Origin: Moraxella sp. K1664
GTDB lineage: Bacteria; Pseudomonadota; Gammaproteobacteria; Pseudomonadales; Moraxellaceae
Assembly (NCBI RefSeq): GCF_039693965.1
Contig: NZ_CP155576.1
Location: 930,001-994,000 of the forward strand
Reading direction: 5' to 3'
Length of the DNA: 64,000 nt
Part shown: in pieces, positions 38,755 through 47,235 of the stretch
Layout of the letters: every line of letters begins with the position of its first letter
Position numbering within the stretch: the stretch's first letter is position 1
Made by a program: the position numbers and the translations under genes
The notes under the pieces: generated by a model
Database searches by the model: none
Told to the model about the DNA's origin: nothing
What the model saw: only the letters and a program-made list of their open reading frames with translations

Positions 38755-38778
38755 TGCTAGGCCGTTCACACAACTAAA
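38755..38778 (+). CDS. mccA: Microcin C-like heptapeptide precursor MLGRSHN
   Basis: Seven codons, ATG CTA GGC CGT TCA CAC AAC, then TAA. A strong ribosome-binding site TAAGGAGGT lies at 38742-38750, 4 bases from the ATG. E. coli MccA is MRTGNAN; the shared traits are exactly seven residues, formyl-Met start and C-terminal Asn, the residue that MccB modifies with AMP. In the family the peptide carries a non-hydrolysable aspartyl-adenylate into sensitive cells, where peptidases free it to block aspartyl-tRNA synthetase. Position between a consensus promoter and an mccB-like gene makes this assignment strong; the peptide sequence differs from the precursors I remember. Confidence 0.88.
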
Positions 38779-38811
38779 TTAATAGACAAACACCAGTTTG
38801 TGTAGTTAAGA

Positions 38812-38876
38812 AGCTTACCACTTACTTTACTATTTTTAAAATTTTAAAAATGGGTGGTAAGCTTTATTAATTTTAA
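38812..38876 (+). terminator. Attenuating hairpin between mccA and mccB
   Basis: Arms AAGCTTACCAC (38812-38822) and GTGGTAAGCTT (38855-38865) pair perfectly over 11 bases. The loop contains a self-complementary TTTTTAAAATTTTAAAAA and the right arm is followed by TTATTAATTTT. In E. coli the mccA-mccB gap also holds a partial terminator that keeps mccA transcript in excess over mccBC; the same role is inferred here. Confidence 0.75.
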
Positions 38877-38887
38877 AGGAATAATTC

Positions 38888-39918
38888 ATGTACTATACAT
38901 CAAAACAAATTAGCTTTGGAATATTAGATGATAAAAATTATGTTATATCATCTGGTAGTAAACAGGAATTAACTGCTGACATTAAGTTTTTTGATAAGTT
39001 GGTTGATTTGTGTGATTTTTGTCTAGATGGCAAAAAAGAAATCGATATCATAAACTTCATGAAAGCCAATGAAATTGATGAATATTGTTTACAGTACCTA
39101 CTAAACAACAGATATATTTTACCTAAAAAAATTGATTTTAGTGATAGATATAGCAGGAACCATCTTTATTATGAAACCTTAGGTTATGATAGTGATTTAG
39201 TGCAAAAAGCAATATCTAGATCGCATATAGTATGTGTGGGTGCTGGGGGCATTGGCAATATTATATCTTATCTAACTGCAAGCCTTGGGGTTCAAAAAAT
39301 AACTTTGGTTGATGATGATATAATAGAAAAAACCAATCTAAATAGGCAGTTTTTTTTAGAGAATGCGATATTGGTTGCAAAAAAGTCGATATAATAAAAA
39401 GAGAATTGGAAAACATAAATAAAAATCTAATCATAAATATTATATCTCACAAAATTTCACAAGAAATTTTAGAAAGCATTGAAAATATTGACTTGATAAT
39501 TAGTTCGGCAGATGATGACTATTGCCTATCTTTGATGAATGAGTATTGTTGTCATAAAAAAATACCAATGGTTGGGGTGGGATATATTAATGATATTTCT
39601 ACAATTGGACCATTTTATATTCCAGAACTCACATCTTGCTTGTATTGTAATAAGGATATTTATTTGGAAAGAACCAATTATGATGAAAAAGTTATTAGGA
39701 TTAATAATGCCTATAAGGCTCCATCAACCATAGTAAATAATTTTTTTGCAGGAGCAATGATTTCATCAGAAATCATTAAATTCTTCGCTAAAGATTATGA
39801 TGGTATGCTAAGTATTAATAATATTATTGGCATACATAATAAAACTTTTTTATTAGAAAAAATAAAAATAGAGAAATCCCCTAACTGTATTTATTGTGGC
39901 GGTGAATATCATGTATAA
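38888..39918 (+). pseudogene. mccB: mccB-like microcin C adenylyltransferase, frameshifted at a T8 run
   Basis: MccB adenylates the C-terminal Asn of the heptapeptide. The first frame (38888-39394) gives an N-terminal peptide-clamp part, RYSRNHLYYETLGYDSDLVQ, the ATP-binding GAGGIGNIISYLTASLG and LVDDDIIEKTNLNRQ. The second frame gives ECDIGCKKVDIIKREL, the SADDDY segment, VGYINDISTIGPFYIP, and two zinc-type Cys pairs (CLYC, CIYC). Alignment from memory to E. coli MccB is continuous across both. At 39350-39357 there are eight T; nine would join the frames as RQFFFRECDIG. Possible causes are phase variation, slippage during expression, a true mutation or a sequencing error. RBS AAAGGA precedes ATG 38888. 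Confidence 0.88.
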
Positions 39919-41104
39919 ATACAAAAGATTAATTTTAAGCGAAGTATCCGTATCTTCGACCAGAATGCTCATCGGTGCATCTTCAACTATCTATATGATC
40001 ATCAGTGGTTTGAGCTTGTATCAAGTTGGTATAATAAAGAGTTTTCAAGCCTTGATTATATTAGCCTTGGGGTTTATTGTAGGTCTAATATCCGACAGAA
40101 TGGATAGAAAGTACCTTTATGTGTTGGCTGTATTCTTTTCTTTTATTTGGCTCTTATTAAGCTATATGGCGGGCAATAGCAATGGTAATAGTTTTGAATT
40201 GTTTTTTTTGGCAGAATTATTTAATGCGTTGTCGTTATGTGTCTTTCAAAATAATAATCATGGATACCTTGTAGATACTTATAATAGCCAATTTGATGAT
40301 AATGATACTAAGAAGATTTTTGGAAAAAAGTCCTATCTTGAATTCTTATTCATGTCGATTGCATCTTTGATTGGTGGCGTGTTGTACCAGATCTTGAAGA
40401 GTGATTTATTTTTACTAACTTCAATCATGATGTTTATAGTTTTTATGTTAGGTACGTTTTATTTGCCTAATTGCAAAACAGCAATTGAGAATAACCCTTC
40501 ATCAAAGATTTTTGATAAAAAATCTTTTGCCTTAATTTTTGAAAAATTTGAATTTTATAAAAAAAGTATATTTCTTTTTTTAATATTTAGTCTCTATTTT
40601 CAGATAATTATTCAATATTGGCAGATTATCATTGATATCTTTGATATGGTTAAGAGTAATGAATCTATATTAGGTTTGGTTTTATTTTTAATGATGTTAG
40701 TACAGTCTTTTTCTGGAAAAATTCTAGAAAAATATAACGTGTTTTCTGATTTTTATATTTTATCAATATTTTTCTTAGGATTGCTTTTTTGTATTATTTC
40801 TCTACAAATACGAGGATATTTAGGGTTGGTTCTATTTGTATTAGGCATATGTGCAAATATTTTCTCCATCAGATATTTAGTTACAGCCACCAATTCAAAA
40901 ATACACGCCAATATTCCATCTTGTATTAGGGCTAAGTATGATATGGTTTTAAATACTGTTTTAAGATTACTAACAGCGTCTATGCTACTTCTTGTGGGAT
41001 TTATTTCTGATAAATTTGGAGCGAGTGTAATAGTTTATTTTGGGTTGGTTCTAGGTGCAGTTAGTGCGTTTATAACTCTTAGAGTAAAAGACAAGAATGG
41101 TTAA
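39911..41104 (+). CDS. mccC: mccC-like MFS exporter of the microcin
   Basis: A 397-residue membrane protein with about 12 helices and a major-facilitator pattern, including the loop 2-3 motif GLISDRMDRKYLY. MccC exports the modified peptide and so also protects the producer. ATG 39911 overlaps the end of mccB by 8 bases; a GTG at 39896 is an alternative. The length is close to E. coli MccC (about 404 residues). No mccD, mccE or mccF follows, so the product would lack the aminopropyl group and export would be the only visible self-protection. Confidence 0.82.
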   Translation: MYKYKRLILSEVSVSSTRMLIGASSTIYMIISGLSLYQVGIIKSFQALIILALGFIVGLISDRMDRKYLYVLAVFFSFIWLLLSYMAGNSNGNSFELFFLAELFNALSLCVFQNNNHGYLVDTYNSQFDDNDTKKIFGKKSYLEFLFMSIASLIGGVLYQILKSDLFLLTSIMMFIVFMLGTFYLPNCKTAIENNPSSKIFDKKSFALIFEKFEFYKKSIFLFLIFSLYFQIIIQYWQIIIDIFDMVKSNESILGLVLFLMMLVQSFSGKILEKYNVFSDFYILSIFFLGLLFCIISLQIRGYLGLVLFVLGICANIFSIRYLVTATNSKIHANIPSCIRAKYDMVLNTVLRLLTASMLLLVGFISDKFGASVIVYFGLVLGAVSAFITLRVKDKNG

Positions 41105-41111
41105 AAATTAA

Positions 41112-41574
41112 GGGGCTGTAGTAGATTACACAATGTGATATACTAGGGCGTGCCTGCCCTTTATAACACTATTTACAATATAGAAATATTTTATAAATAA
41201 ACTAATCGTTTTTGCATGAAAAATGGCTAAATCTTGTTTTTTATCGTCAAAAGCTCGTTTGATAGAACGACTATCAAACTTTGCTTTTTCCTTGAAAAAC
41301 GTGCGATTTTTCGTGATTTTCATTGCAAATACAAAAGGCAGGCACGCCCTAATCACTCAAAAGAGTTTGTAAAAGACCACAACCACATCAACGGCATTGA
41401 AAATTTCTGGTCGCAAGCCAAACGAATACTTAAAAAATACAACGGAATTAACAAGAAATACTTTCATCTCTTTATGAAAGAGTGTGAGTTTCGTTTTAAT
41501 TATGGTTTACCATCTCATCAGCTTGAAGTATTGAGAAAATGGTGTGAGGTTTAAGATTTATCTACCACAGCCCC
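41112..41574. mobile_element. IS1595-family remnant with 8-base target duplication
   Basis: Ends GGGGCTGTAGTAGAT (41112) and ATCTACCACAGCCCC (to 41574) are inverted repeats with one mismatch. They are flanked by AAAATTAA on both sides (41104-41111 and 41575-41582), a perfect 8-base target duplication as expected for IS1595. The interior is reduced to a C-terminal transposase piece (41352-41554: GIENFWSQAKRILKKYNG, YGLPSHQLEVL) of ISXO2/IS1595 type, interrupted by a family A element. Confidence 0.85.
41144..41351. mobile_element. Small inverted-repeat element, family A, long form
   Basis: 208 bases, TAGGGCGTGCCTGCC to GGCAGGCACGCCCTA, nested inside the IS1595 remnant, so it arrived later. It carries the internal TTTGATAG/CTATCAAA hairpin in slightly altered form and has the same orientation as the copy at 13950. 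Confidence 0.88.
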
Positions 41575-41606
41575 AAAATTAAAGTTGAGTACTTTAAGGA
41601 ACTCCC

Positions 41607-42785
41607 ATGACCCCCACCTTATCCCTATCCACCACCCTATTAAAAGAGCTGTCCATTACGCCCAATGATTTTGACTGCCAAAATATCTTGGCAGAATATT
41701 TGGGCAACTTAGGCTTTGACTGTGAATTTTTGTATTTTGGCGACCCAAATGACAACGGCAAAAACGCCCAAATCAAAAATCTCTACGCCAAGAAAAAAGG
41801 AAGCGACCCCACCGCCCCCCACCTATGCTTTGCAGGGCATACCGATGTCGTGCCTGTGGGCGATGAGAGCCTATGGACGTATCCGCCTTTTTCGGCGACT
41901 GTGGCTGACGGCTATCTGTGGGGGCGTGGGGCATCTGACATGAAAACCGCCATTGCCTGTTTTTGTGTGGCGTGTGATGAGTTCATAAAGACTTGCCCCA
42001 ACCACAAAGGCGATATCTCACTGCTTGTCACCGCAGACGAAGAAGGCGTGGCGATTAACGGCACGCACAAGGTGGTATTGGAGCTTGCCAAACGGGGCGA
42101 GCGTATGGATTATTGTCTGGTGGGTGAGCCGTCCAGCACAAGCGTGCTTGGCGATGTCATCAAAAATGGCAGGCGTGGTTCACTAAATGCCAAACTTATC
42201 GTAACGGGTAAACAAGGGCACATCGCCTACCCACATTTGGCAGTCAATCCCATGCACGAGCTTGCCCCCGCCCTTGCCGAGCTTGTGGCGTGTGAGTGGG
42301 ATAGGGGCAACGACTATTTTCCTGCCACCAGTATGCAAATCTCCAACATAAATGGCGGTACAGGGGCGACCAATGTGATACCAAATGATGTGGAGGTGCT
42401 GTTTAATTTTCGCTTTTGCACCGAAAACACCGCCGAGAGCTTACAGGTAAAAACTCACGCCATTTTGGATAAGCATTTTGCCAATTCAAAGGCGACTTAT
42501 GACATTGAATGGAGCTTATCAGGCGAGCCATTTTTGACCCCAAAAGGCGAGTTTGTGGATGCGGTGGTATCCGCCATCCACGACGTTACAGGCACGGACA
42601 GTAAGCTGTCCACATCGGGCGGAACATCGGACGGGCGGTTTATCGCTCCGATTATGAACGCCCAAGTGGTTGAGCTTGGCGTACTAAACGACACCATTCA
42701 TCAGATAGATGAAAAAGTGGCGGTCGATGATTTGGAGAGATTAACGCTGATTTATGGCAAGATTTTGGAAAGGTTGATTGTGTGA
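41607..42785 (+). CDS. dapE: Succinyl-diaminopimelate desuccinylase
   Basis: DapE removes succinate from N-succinyl-LL-diaminopimelate on the way to lysine and peptidoglycan. The 392-residue M20-type metallopeptidase has [13 protein letters not shown] with the first metal-binding His and Asp, [19 protein letters not shown] with the catalytic and metal Glu, [10 protein letters not shown] in the dimerisation part, and [10 protein letters not shown] near the end. ATG 41607 is the natural start. It ends the return to normal base composition after the microcin island. Its terminator is interrupted by an IS3-family element. Confidence 0.95.
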   Translation: MTPTLSLSTTLLKELSITPNDFDCQNILAEYLGNLGFDCEFLYFGDPNDNGKNAQIKNLYAKKKGSDPTAPHLCFAGHTDVVPVGDESLWTYPPFSATVADGYLWGRGASDMKTAIACFCVACDEFIKTCPNHKGDISLLVTADEEGVAINGTHKVVLELAKRGERMDYCLVGEPSSTSVLGDVIKNGRRGSLNAKLIVTGKQGHIAYPHLAVNPMHELAPALAELVACEWDRGNDYFPATSMQISNINGGTGATNVIPNDVEVLFNFRFCTENTAESLQVKTHAILDKHFANSKATYDIEWSLSGEPFLTPKGEFVDAVVSAIHDVTGTDSKLSTSGGTSDGRFIAPIMNAQVVELGVLNDTIHQIDEKVAVDDLERLTLIYGKILERLIV

Positions 42786-42807
42786 TGAATTTATAAATCG
42801 GCATAAC

Positions 42808-42821
42808 AAAAAGGGCGAGTG
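42808..42821 (+). terminator. Left half of the dapE terminator, split by IS3 element
   Basis: AAAAAGGGCGA (42808-42818) plus loop bases GTG. The complementary TCGCCCTTTTT is at 44372-44382, on the other side of the 1545-base insertion. Removing the element and one GTG copy restores a standard hairpin with loop GTGAT. Confidence 0.85.
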
Positions 42822-42869
42822 TGAACCGCACCCCAAAAGTTAGACACACTAACCTTTGGGGTGCTTTTT

Positions 42870-43406
42870 ATGGCAAAATACACAACCGACTTTAAACTGT
42901 CTGTGATTGGGTATTATCTTAATCATCATGGCTACAAACAAACCGCCAAACACTTTAATCTAAACCACACAACCGTAGAGCTATGGGTTAAACTCTATCA
43001 AGCACATGGCATTGATGGCATAAAAAGACGACACACAAAGGCTGTCTATGACACAGATTTTAAGCTTAATGCCGTTCAAGCCATACAACAGGGCAAATCG
43101 CTTACACAACTTGCCATAGAGCTTAATCTGCCACAACCTTCTTTACTGTCAACTTGGTTAAAGTCCTACCAAGCCTTTGGTATAATGGGACTAATACCCA
43201 AACCCAAAGGCAAAAAAGCAATGTCAAACAAACACAACGCTAATAAAACCAAATCAACTTGGAAAACCAAACAAGACCACGAAAAAAGTGTGGATGATTT
43301 GCTTGATGAACTTGCCTATCTTAGAGCAGAGAATGACTATCTAAAAAAGCTAGATGCCTTAATTCGTCAAAAGGAACAATCAGTACAAACAAAGAACAAG
43401 TCCTGA
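42870..43406 (+). CDS. IS3-family OrfA, helix-turn-helix protein
   Basis: A 178-residue protein (ATG 42870) with two helix-turn-helix units (YYLNHHGYKQTAKHFNLNHTTVELW and a similar one near residue 70) and a C-terminal coiled-coil (LLDELAYLRAENDYLKKLDALI). It binds the IS ends. Near 43345 the sequence CTAAAAAAGC is a typical A6G slippery site for programmed -1 frameshifting into orfB. Confidence 0.9.
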   Translation: MAKYTTDFKLSVIGYYLNHHGYKQTAKHFNLNHTTVELWVKLYQAHGIDGIKRRHTKAVYDTDFKLNAVQAIQQGKSLTQLAIELNLPQPSLLSTWLKSYQAFGIMGLIPKPKGKKAMSNKHNANKTKSTWKTKQDHEKSVDDLLDELAYLRAENDYLKKLDALIRQKEQSVQTKNKS

Positions 43407-43447
43407 TCATCCAAGAATTAAGGCATAAGCACAAACTTGCTGACTTA

Positions 43448-44329
43448 TTGGCAGTGTCAAACTTGCCAAGAAGTGTGTTTTATTACCACATTCGTCAAAG
43501 TACAAAGCCTGACAAAGACCTTGACTTAAAAGAACACATTAACCACATCTACCACCAACACAAGGGCAGGTATGGTTATCGTAGAATCACATCAGAGCTT
43601 AACAATCAGCTTGCCCAAAAAGGCATGGTCATTAATCATAAACGAGTGCAACGACTGATGGCTAAACTTGGACTCAAAGCATTGGTTCGTCGTCAACGTA
43701 AGTTTAATACTTACAAAGGCACAATGGGCAAAGATACCATTCAGGACAATATACTCAAAAGAGACTTTAAAGCAGACAAACCCAATCAAAAGTGGGCAAC
43801 AGACATCACAGAGTTTAAAGTACAAGACAAGGCAAATGATGGCAGTGTCATTCAAAGAAAACTCTACCTATCGCCCATCATCGACTTGTTTAATGGTGAG
43901 ATTGTCAGTTATACGATGAAGGACAGACCAACGTATGAGTTGGTCAAAGAGATGTTAAATGATGCCCTATCCAAGCTAAGCCAAGAAAAGATGGATGACA
44001 AACCCATCATTCATTCAGACCAAGGCTGGCACTATCAAATGCACCAGTATCAACAAACCCTAAAAGAACAAGGCTTAACCCAAAGCATGTCAAGAAAAGG
44101 CAATTGTTTGGATAATGCTGTGATAGAGAGCTTCTTTGGTACGCTAAAACAAGAGATATTTTATGAGACAACCACATTTACATCAACAGATGAACTTAAA
44201 CAAGTGATTGATGAGTACATACACTACTACAATCATGATAGAATAAAGAGCAAATTAAAAGGACTAAGTCCTGTTAAGTACAGAAACTTAGTCCAATTAG
44301 GGTTAATACAACCACTTGCAACAACCTAA
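43448..44329 (+). CDS. IS3-family OrfB, DDE transposase
   Basis: The 293-residue reading from the TTG at 43448 contains the DDE core: WATDITEF, HSDQGWHYQ and the final Glu in SFFGTLKQEIF. The frame stays open upstream to overlap orfA, so the functional enzyme is most likely an OrfAB fusion made by -1 slippage. It ends 37 bases before the right inverted repeat. Confidence 0.92.
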   Translation: MAVSNLPRSVFYYHIRQSTKPDKDLDLKEHINHIYHQHKGRYGYRRITSELNNQLAQKGMVINHKRVQRLMAKLGLKALVRRQRKFNTYKGTMGKDTIQDNILKRDFKADKPNQKWATDITEFKVQDKANDGSVIQRKLYLSPIIDLFNGEIVSYTMKDRPTYELVKEMLNDALSKLSQEKMDDKPIIHSDQGWHYQMHQYQQTLKEQGLTQSMSRKGNCLDNAVIESFFGTLKQEIFYETTTFTSTDELKQVIDEYIHYYNHDRIKSKLKGLSPVKYRNLVQLGLIQPLATT

Positions 44330-44366
44330 CCTTTAATCTTATGTCTAAGATTTGGGGGTCGGTTCA

Positions 44367-44382
44367 GTGATTCGCCCTTTTT
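44367..44382 (+). terminator. Right half of the dapE terminator
   Basis: GTGAT then TCGCCCTTTTT, the other half of the hairpin whose left arm is at 42808-42818. Separated by the IS3 element. Confidence 0.85.
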
Positions 44383-44401
44383 CCTGATTTAAAAACCTAC
44401 A

Positions 44402-46081
44402 TCACTTAAACGACCAATGGCGAGCTTGCCAGTTGCCAAGAGCATCTTTGGTTGAGTAGCCTTTGACATGCGGTTTCACCACACGCACATTCACTTGATG
44501 ATATACCCACACATTTGGTACGTCTTTGTCCAAAATCGCTTCAAGCTCATGATACACCTTGGCACGCTCCTCGGGGCTGTTGGCGGTGTAGGCGGTTTTT
44601 AGCAGGTTGTCATATTCGGCACTAGAATACGCCCCATAGTTGCCAGAACCTTTGGTTTTCATGACGTTTAAGAAGGCAGCAGGGTCATTATAGTCGCCAC
44701 ACCATGCCGCACGAGCCATCTGGTGTTCGTGGTTGCGGCGAGTGGCAAGGTAGGATTTCCACTCTTGGTTGTGTAGCTCAATCTTGATGGTCTCGCCAAG
44801 GGCTTCGTGCCATAAGGACTGAGCTGCTACTGCCACTTTTTTATGATTTTCGCTGGTGTTGTAGAGTAGCTCAAATCTCAAAGGATTTTGCTCATTGTAG
44901 CCTGCATCCGCCAGCAGTTGTTTGGCTTTGGCAATGCGAGCGGTTTTGTCAAGTTTTTGCCAATCGGGGGTGTAATTGGGGTTGTTGGCAGTAACTTTTG
45001 GGGTCATCTGATAGGCAGGGGTCTCGCCACGAGCCGCCACTTTTTCGGCAATCAGCTCTCTATCCATTGTCAAGGTCATCGCACGGCGAACACGCACATC
45101 ATCAAAGGGTGGTTTGTTGACGTTCATTTCATAATAATACGAGCAAAACGATGGCGATGTTTTGACTTCATTTTTGTCGGCTTTGGCAAGAATATCGCTT
45201 GGAATGTCGGTATAAGTAACATCAATCTCGCCTGCTTGATAACGGGTGTAGTCTGTCTGCCCAGAATCAATCGGTAGTAGCACAAGGTTTGGAATGGCAA
45301 CTTTGTCGGCATCATAATAATGGGGGTTTTTGGCAAGGACGATTTTTTCGCCCATGACACGCTCTTTGATGATGTATGGCCCATTTACCACGATGTTTTC
45401 AATTTTTGACCAGTCATCGCCCAATTTTTCTACCACATTTTTGGGAACAGGTCGCATGGCGGTATAGGTAAGCATATCAGGCAAAAATGCCACAGGCTCG
45501 GATAGGGTAATCTCAACGGTCTTATCATCAATGGCTTTCACGCCAAGCTCGGTGGGGGCTTTTTTGCCTTCGATGATGTCGCTTGCGTTCACAAACTTAG
45601 CGTCTGCCACATAGTTGGCAAAGTTGGCAGCCGTCTTTGGGTCAACCATACGCTGAAAACTAAACACAAAGTCATGGGCGGTAATCGGCTCGCCATTTGA
45701 CCATTTGGCATCACGCAGTTTGAACGTCCACACCTTGTTGTCGGCACTCTCCCAACTTTCGGCAATGGCAGGTTCAAGATTGCCATCAGAATCTGTACTG
45801 ACAAGCCCCACAAACTGCTGACGAGCAAGCCCAGACTCGGGCACGCCCCCTGTTTTGTGCGGGTCAAGCGAACCGACTTCGGCACCGTTGTTGATGATGA
45901 GCGTATCACGGTCGGATTTTGGGGTGGTCGTGTCCGCCTTGGTCTCGCTTGTCTTGTCGGCGGTATCGCCCGTTTGGGCTTGGTTTTGGGGCTGACTGCA
46001 CGCCCCAAAAAATAGCGGTAAGCACACAGGCAGGGCAAGGACTAGGGATTTTTTGGAAAATTTAAAGGATTGGCTTGTCAT
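44402..46081 (-). CDS. Oligopeptide ABC transporter substrate-binding lipoprotein, OppA-like
   Basis: A 559-residue family 5 solute-binding protein. The signal peptide has lipobox FFGAC, so it is lipid-anchored, probably because Moraxella lacks a free periplasmic OppA here. Marks are VGSLDPHKTGGVPES, the family signature WTFKLRDAKWSNGEPITAHDFVFSFQRM and CGDYNDPAAFLNVM near the end. It delivers oligopeptides to an inner-membrane permease; no permease genes are adjacent. It is transcribed toward the IS3 element. Confidence 0.9.
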   Translation of the reverse strand: MTSQSFKFSKKSLVLALPVCLPLFFGACSQPQNQAQTGDTADKTSETKADTTTPKSDRDTLIINNGAEVGSLDPHKTGGVPESGLARQQFVGLVSTDSDGNLEPAIAESWESADNKVWTFKLRDAKWSNGEPITAHDFVFSFQRMVDPKTAANFANYVADAKFVNASDIIEGKKAPTELGVKAIDDKTVEITLSEPVAFLPDMLTYTAMRPVPKNVVEKLGDDWSKIENIVVNGPYIIKERVMGEKIVLAKNPHYYDADKVAIPNLVLLPIDSGQTDYTRYQAGEIDVTYTDIPSDILAKADKNEVKTSPSFCSYYYEMNVNKPPFDDVRVRRAMTLTMDRELIAEKVAARGETPAYQMTPKVTANNPNYTPDWQKLDKTARIAKAKQLLADAGYNEQNPLRFELLYNTSENHKKVAVAAQSLWHEALGETIKIELHNQEWKSYLATRRNHEHQMARAAWCGDYNDPAAFLNVMKTKGSGNYGAYSSAEYDNLLKTAYTANSPEERAKVYHELEAILDKDVPNVWVYHQVNVRVVKPHVKGYSTKDALGNWQARHWSFK

Positions 46082-46238
46082 GTCAGCTCCATCGTGATTT
46101 GCGATATGTCTTGATACACCCTATTATCAGGGCTTTTTATGCAAAGTCTAAATTCCATTATGACATATATCTTTATCATTTTGGCATATAAAATGGCTTG
46201 GTTCATCATGTCTGCACCAGACACGAAAAGCCATGCAC

Positions 46239-46550
46239 TCACACATCCACCATCTGATAGACATCATACGCTGGCACTTCATAAGGATGAGCCGATTTGT
46301 AGGCACGCACCACGTCCATGAGCCTATCATCGGGGACGATGGTCTCAACCCGCCATTCGGGGACGTATTCTATCTTATCAATCTGACCGATGGCAGGGTT
46401 TGCCCCTTTTAAGGGTTTAAACTGCCCCACGCCAAGCACTTGCCAAGAGCAATGGCTATATCCGTCAAATTGCCCTGCCCCTGCGTTAAATAGGGCGGTC
46501 TTGACGTTTTCTAGGTCGGATTCGGGGATGTAGGCGATGAATTTGTACAT
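46239..46550 (-). CDS. YqfO-like (NIF3 insert-type) small protein
   Basis: A 103-residue protein beginning MYKFIAYIPESDLENVKTAL and containing AGAGQFDGYSHCSWQVLG, NPAIGQ, and a terminal AHPYEVPAYDVY. These are the marks of the CutA-like domain that is inserted in NIF3/YqfO proteins and occurs alone in many gammaproteobacteria. The function is unknown; a metal or small-ligand role has been suggested for the fold. Confidence 0.85.
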   Translation of the reverse strand: MYKFIAYIPESDLENVKTALFNAGAGQFDGYSHCSWQVLGVGQFKPLKGANPAIGQIDKIEYVPEWRVETIVPDDRLMDVVRAYKSAHPYEVPAYDVYQMVDV

Positions 46551-46824
46551 GGTTTGCCCTAAAATGGGTTGTTGGCGATACCAAAAGCATGGATGATGTT
46601 TTTGATATGAGTCCTAAGTACTCTATCACAAAAGAGTGCATTGGGGCAAATCACTTTTGCCTTTTGTGGCAGTCAAGCCATCAAGCAAAATTGGGGCGTA
46701 GCTGATGCCTTATGACAGATGGAGAGCGAACTTATCCAAGCAAATGAGAATAAATAATAATTGATAATGGGGTGTGATTTTGTTATAGTATTATTTTTTT
46801 ACGTCAAATCAAACAAGGAAAATA

Positions 46825-47145
46825 ATGACCAAGTTAACCAAATTTTTTAGCGCACCATGGCTTAACCGAAATGAAGGTGTTCGCATGGCGGTTACGGGAT
46901 TTTGGGTGTTAATTTTTATATCCTTTTCAAAAATTATCTATTCTTATTTGCCACTTAATCAAAATAATTGGGTATTAGTTTGGCTTATGATTTTTGTTTT
47001 AGGTTTTGGCATTAATTTTTTGGTAAATGCTTATTTTTCAAAACGTGATTATTCTGATGAACAATTAAAATGGTTTAATAAAATAGGTTATGGGTTGTTG
47101 CTAGTATTTACCTTGTTGTCTTTTGGCGTTATTTATTACAGTTAA
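46825..47145 (+). CDS. Small membrane protein, unknown
   Basis: A 106-residue protein with three hydrophobic segments (about residues 23-43, 50-68 and 87-104). AAGGAAAATA precedes the ATG. No family was recognised. A hairpin terminator follows 20 bases after the stop. It stands alone between the YqfO-like gene and the thiC riboswitch. Confidence 0.6.
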   Translation: MTKLTKFFSAPWLNRNEGVRMAVTGFWVLIFISFSKIIYSYLPLNQNNWVLVWLMIFVLGFGINFLVNAYFSKRDYSDEQLKWFNKIGYGLLLVFTLLSFGVIYYS

Positions 47146-47165
47146 CACAATTGAATTTTACTACG

Positions 47166-47207
47166 GAAACCGTTCGCCACAAACTTGCCTGCGGGTAACG
47201 GTTTTTC
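47166..47207 (+). terminator. Hairpin terminator after the small membrane protein
   Basis: AACCGTT and AACGGTT arms about 26 bases apart, the right one followed by TTTC. The inner part also pairs weakly (GCCACA to GCGGG). Confidence 0.6.
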
Positions 47208-47235
47208 GTATTATGGGCAGGCATAGCTTACCAAT

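Larger units (their letters stand above)
42822..44366 (+). mobile_element. Intact IS3-family insertion sequence, 1545 bases
   Basis: Terminal inverted repeats TGAACCGCACCCCAAA (left) and TTTGGGGGTCGGTTCA (right) match at 15 of 16 positions, with a 3-base GTG direct repeat outside (42819-42821 and 44367-44369). Two genes in the OrfA/OrfB order with a -1 frame change fill the element. Both seem intact, so it may be active. It is the only complete insertion sequence in the window. Confidence 0.93.

Noticed and set aside
38888-39918. ThiF/MoeB-type E1 protein of thiamine or molybdopterin synthesis
   Set aside because: The N-terminal clamp region, RYSRN motif, two-Cys-pair end and the neighbouring heptapeptide and exporter fit MccB; no sulfur-carrier gene is nearby.
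41234-41554. 106-codon frame as a real gene
   Set aside because: The first half is the family A element read through; only the last part is a transposase tail, so it is a remnant.
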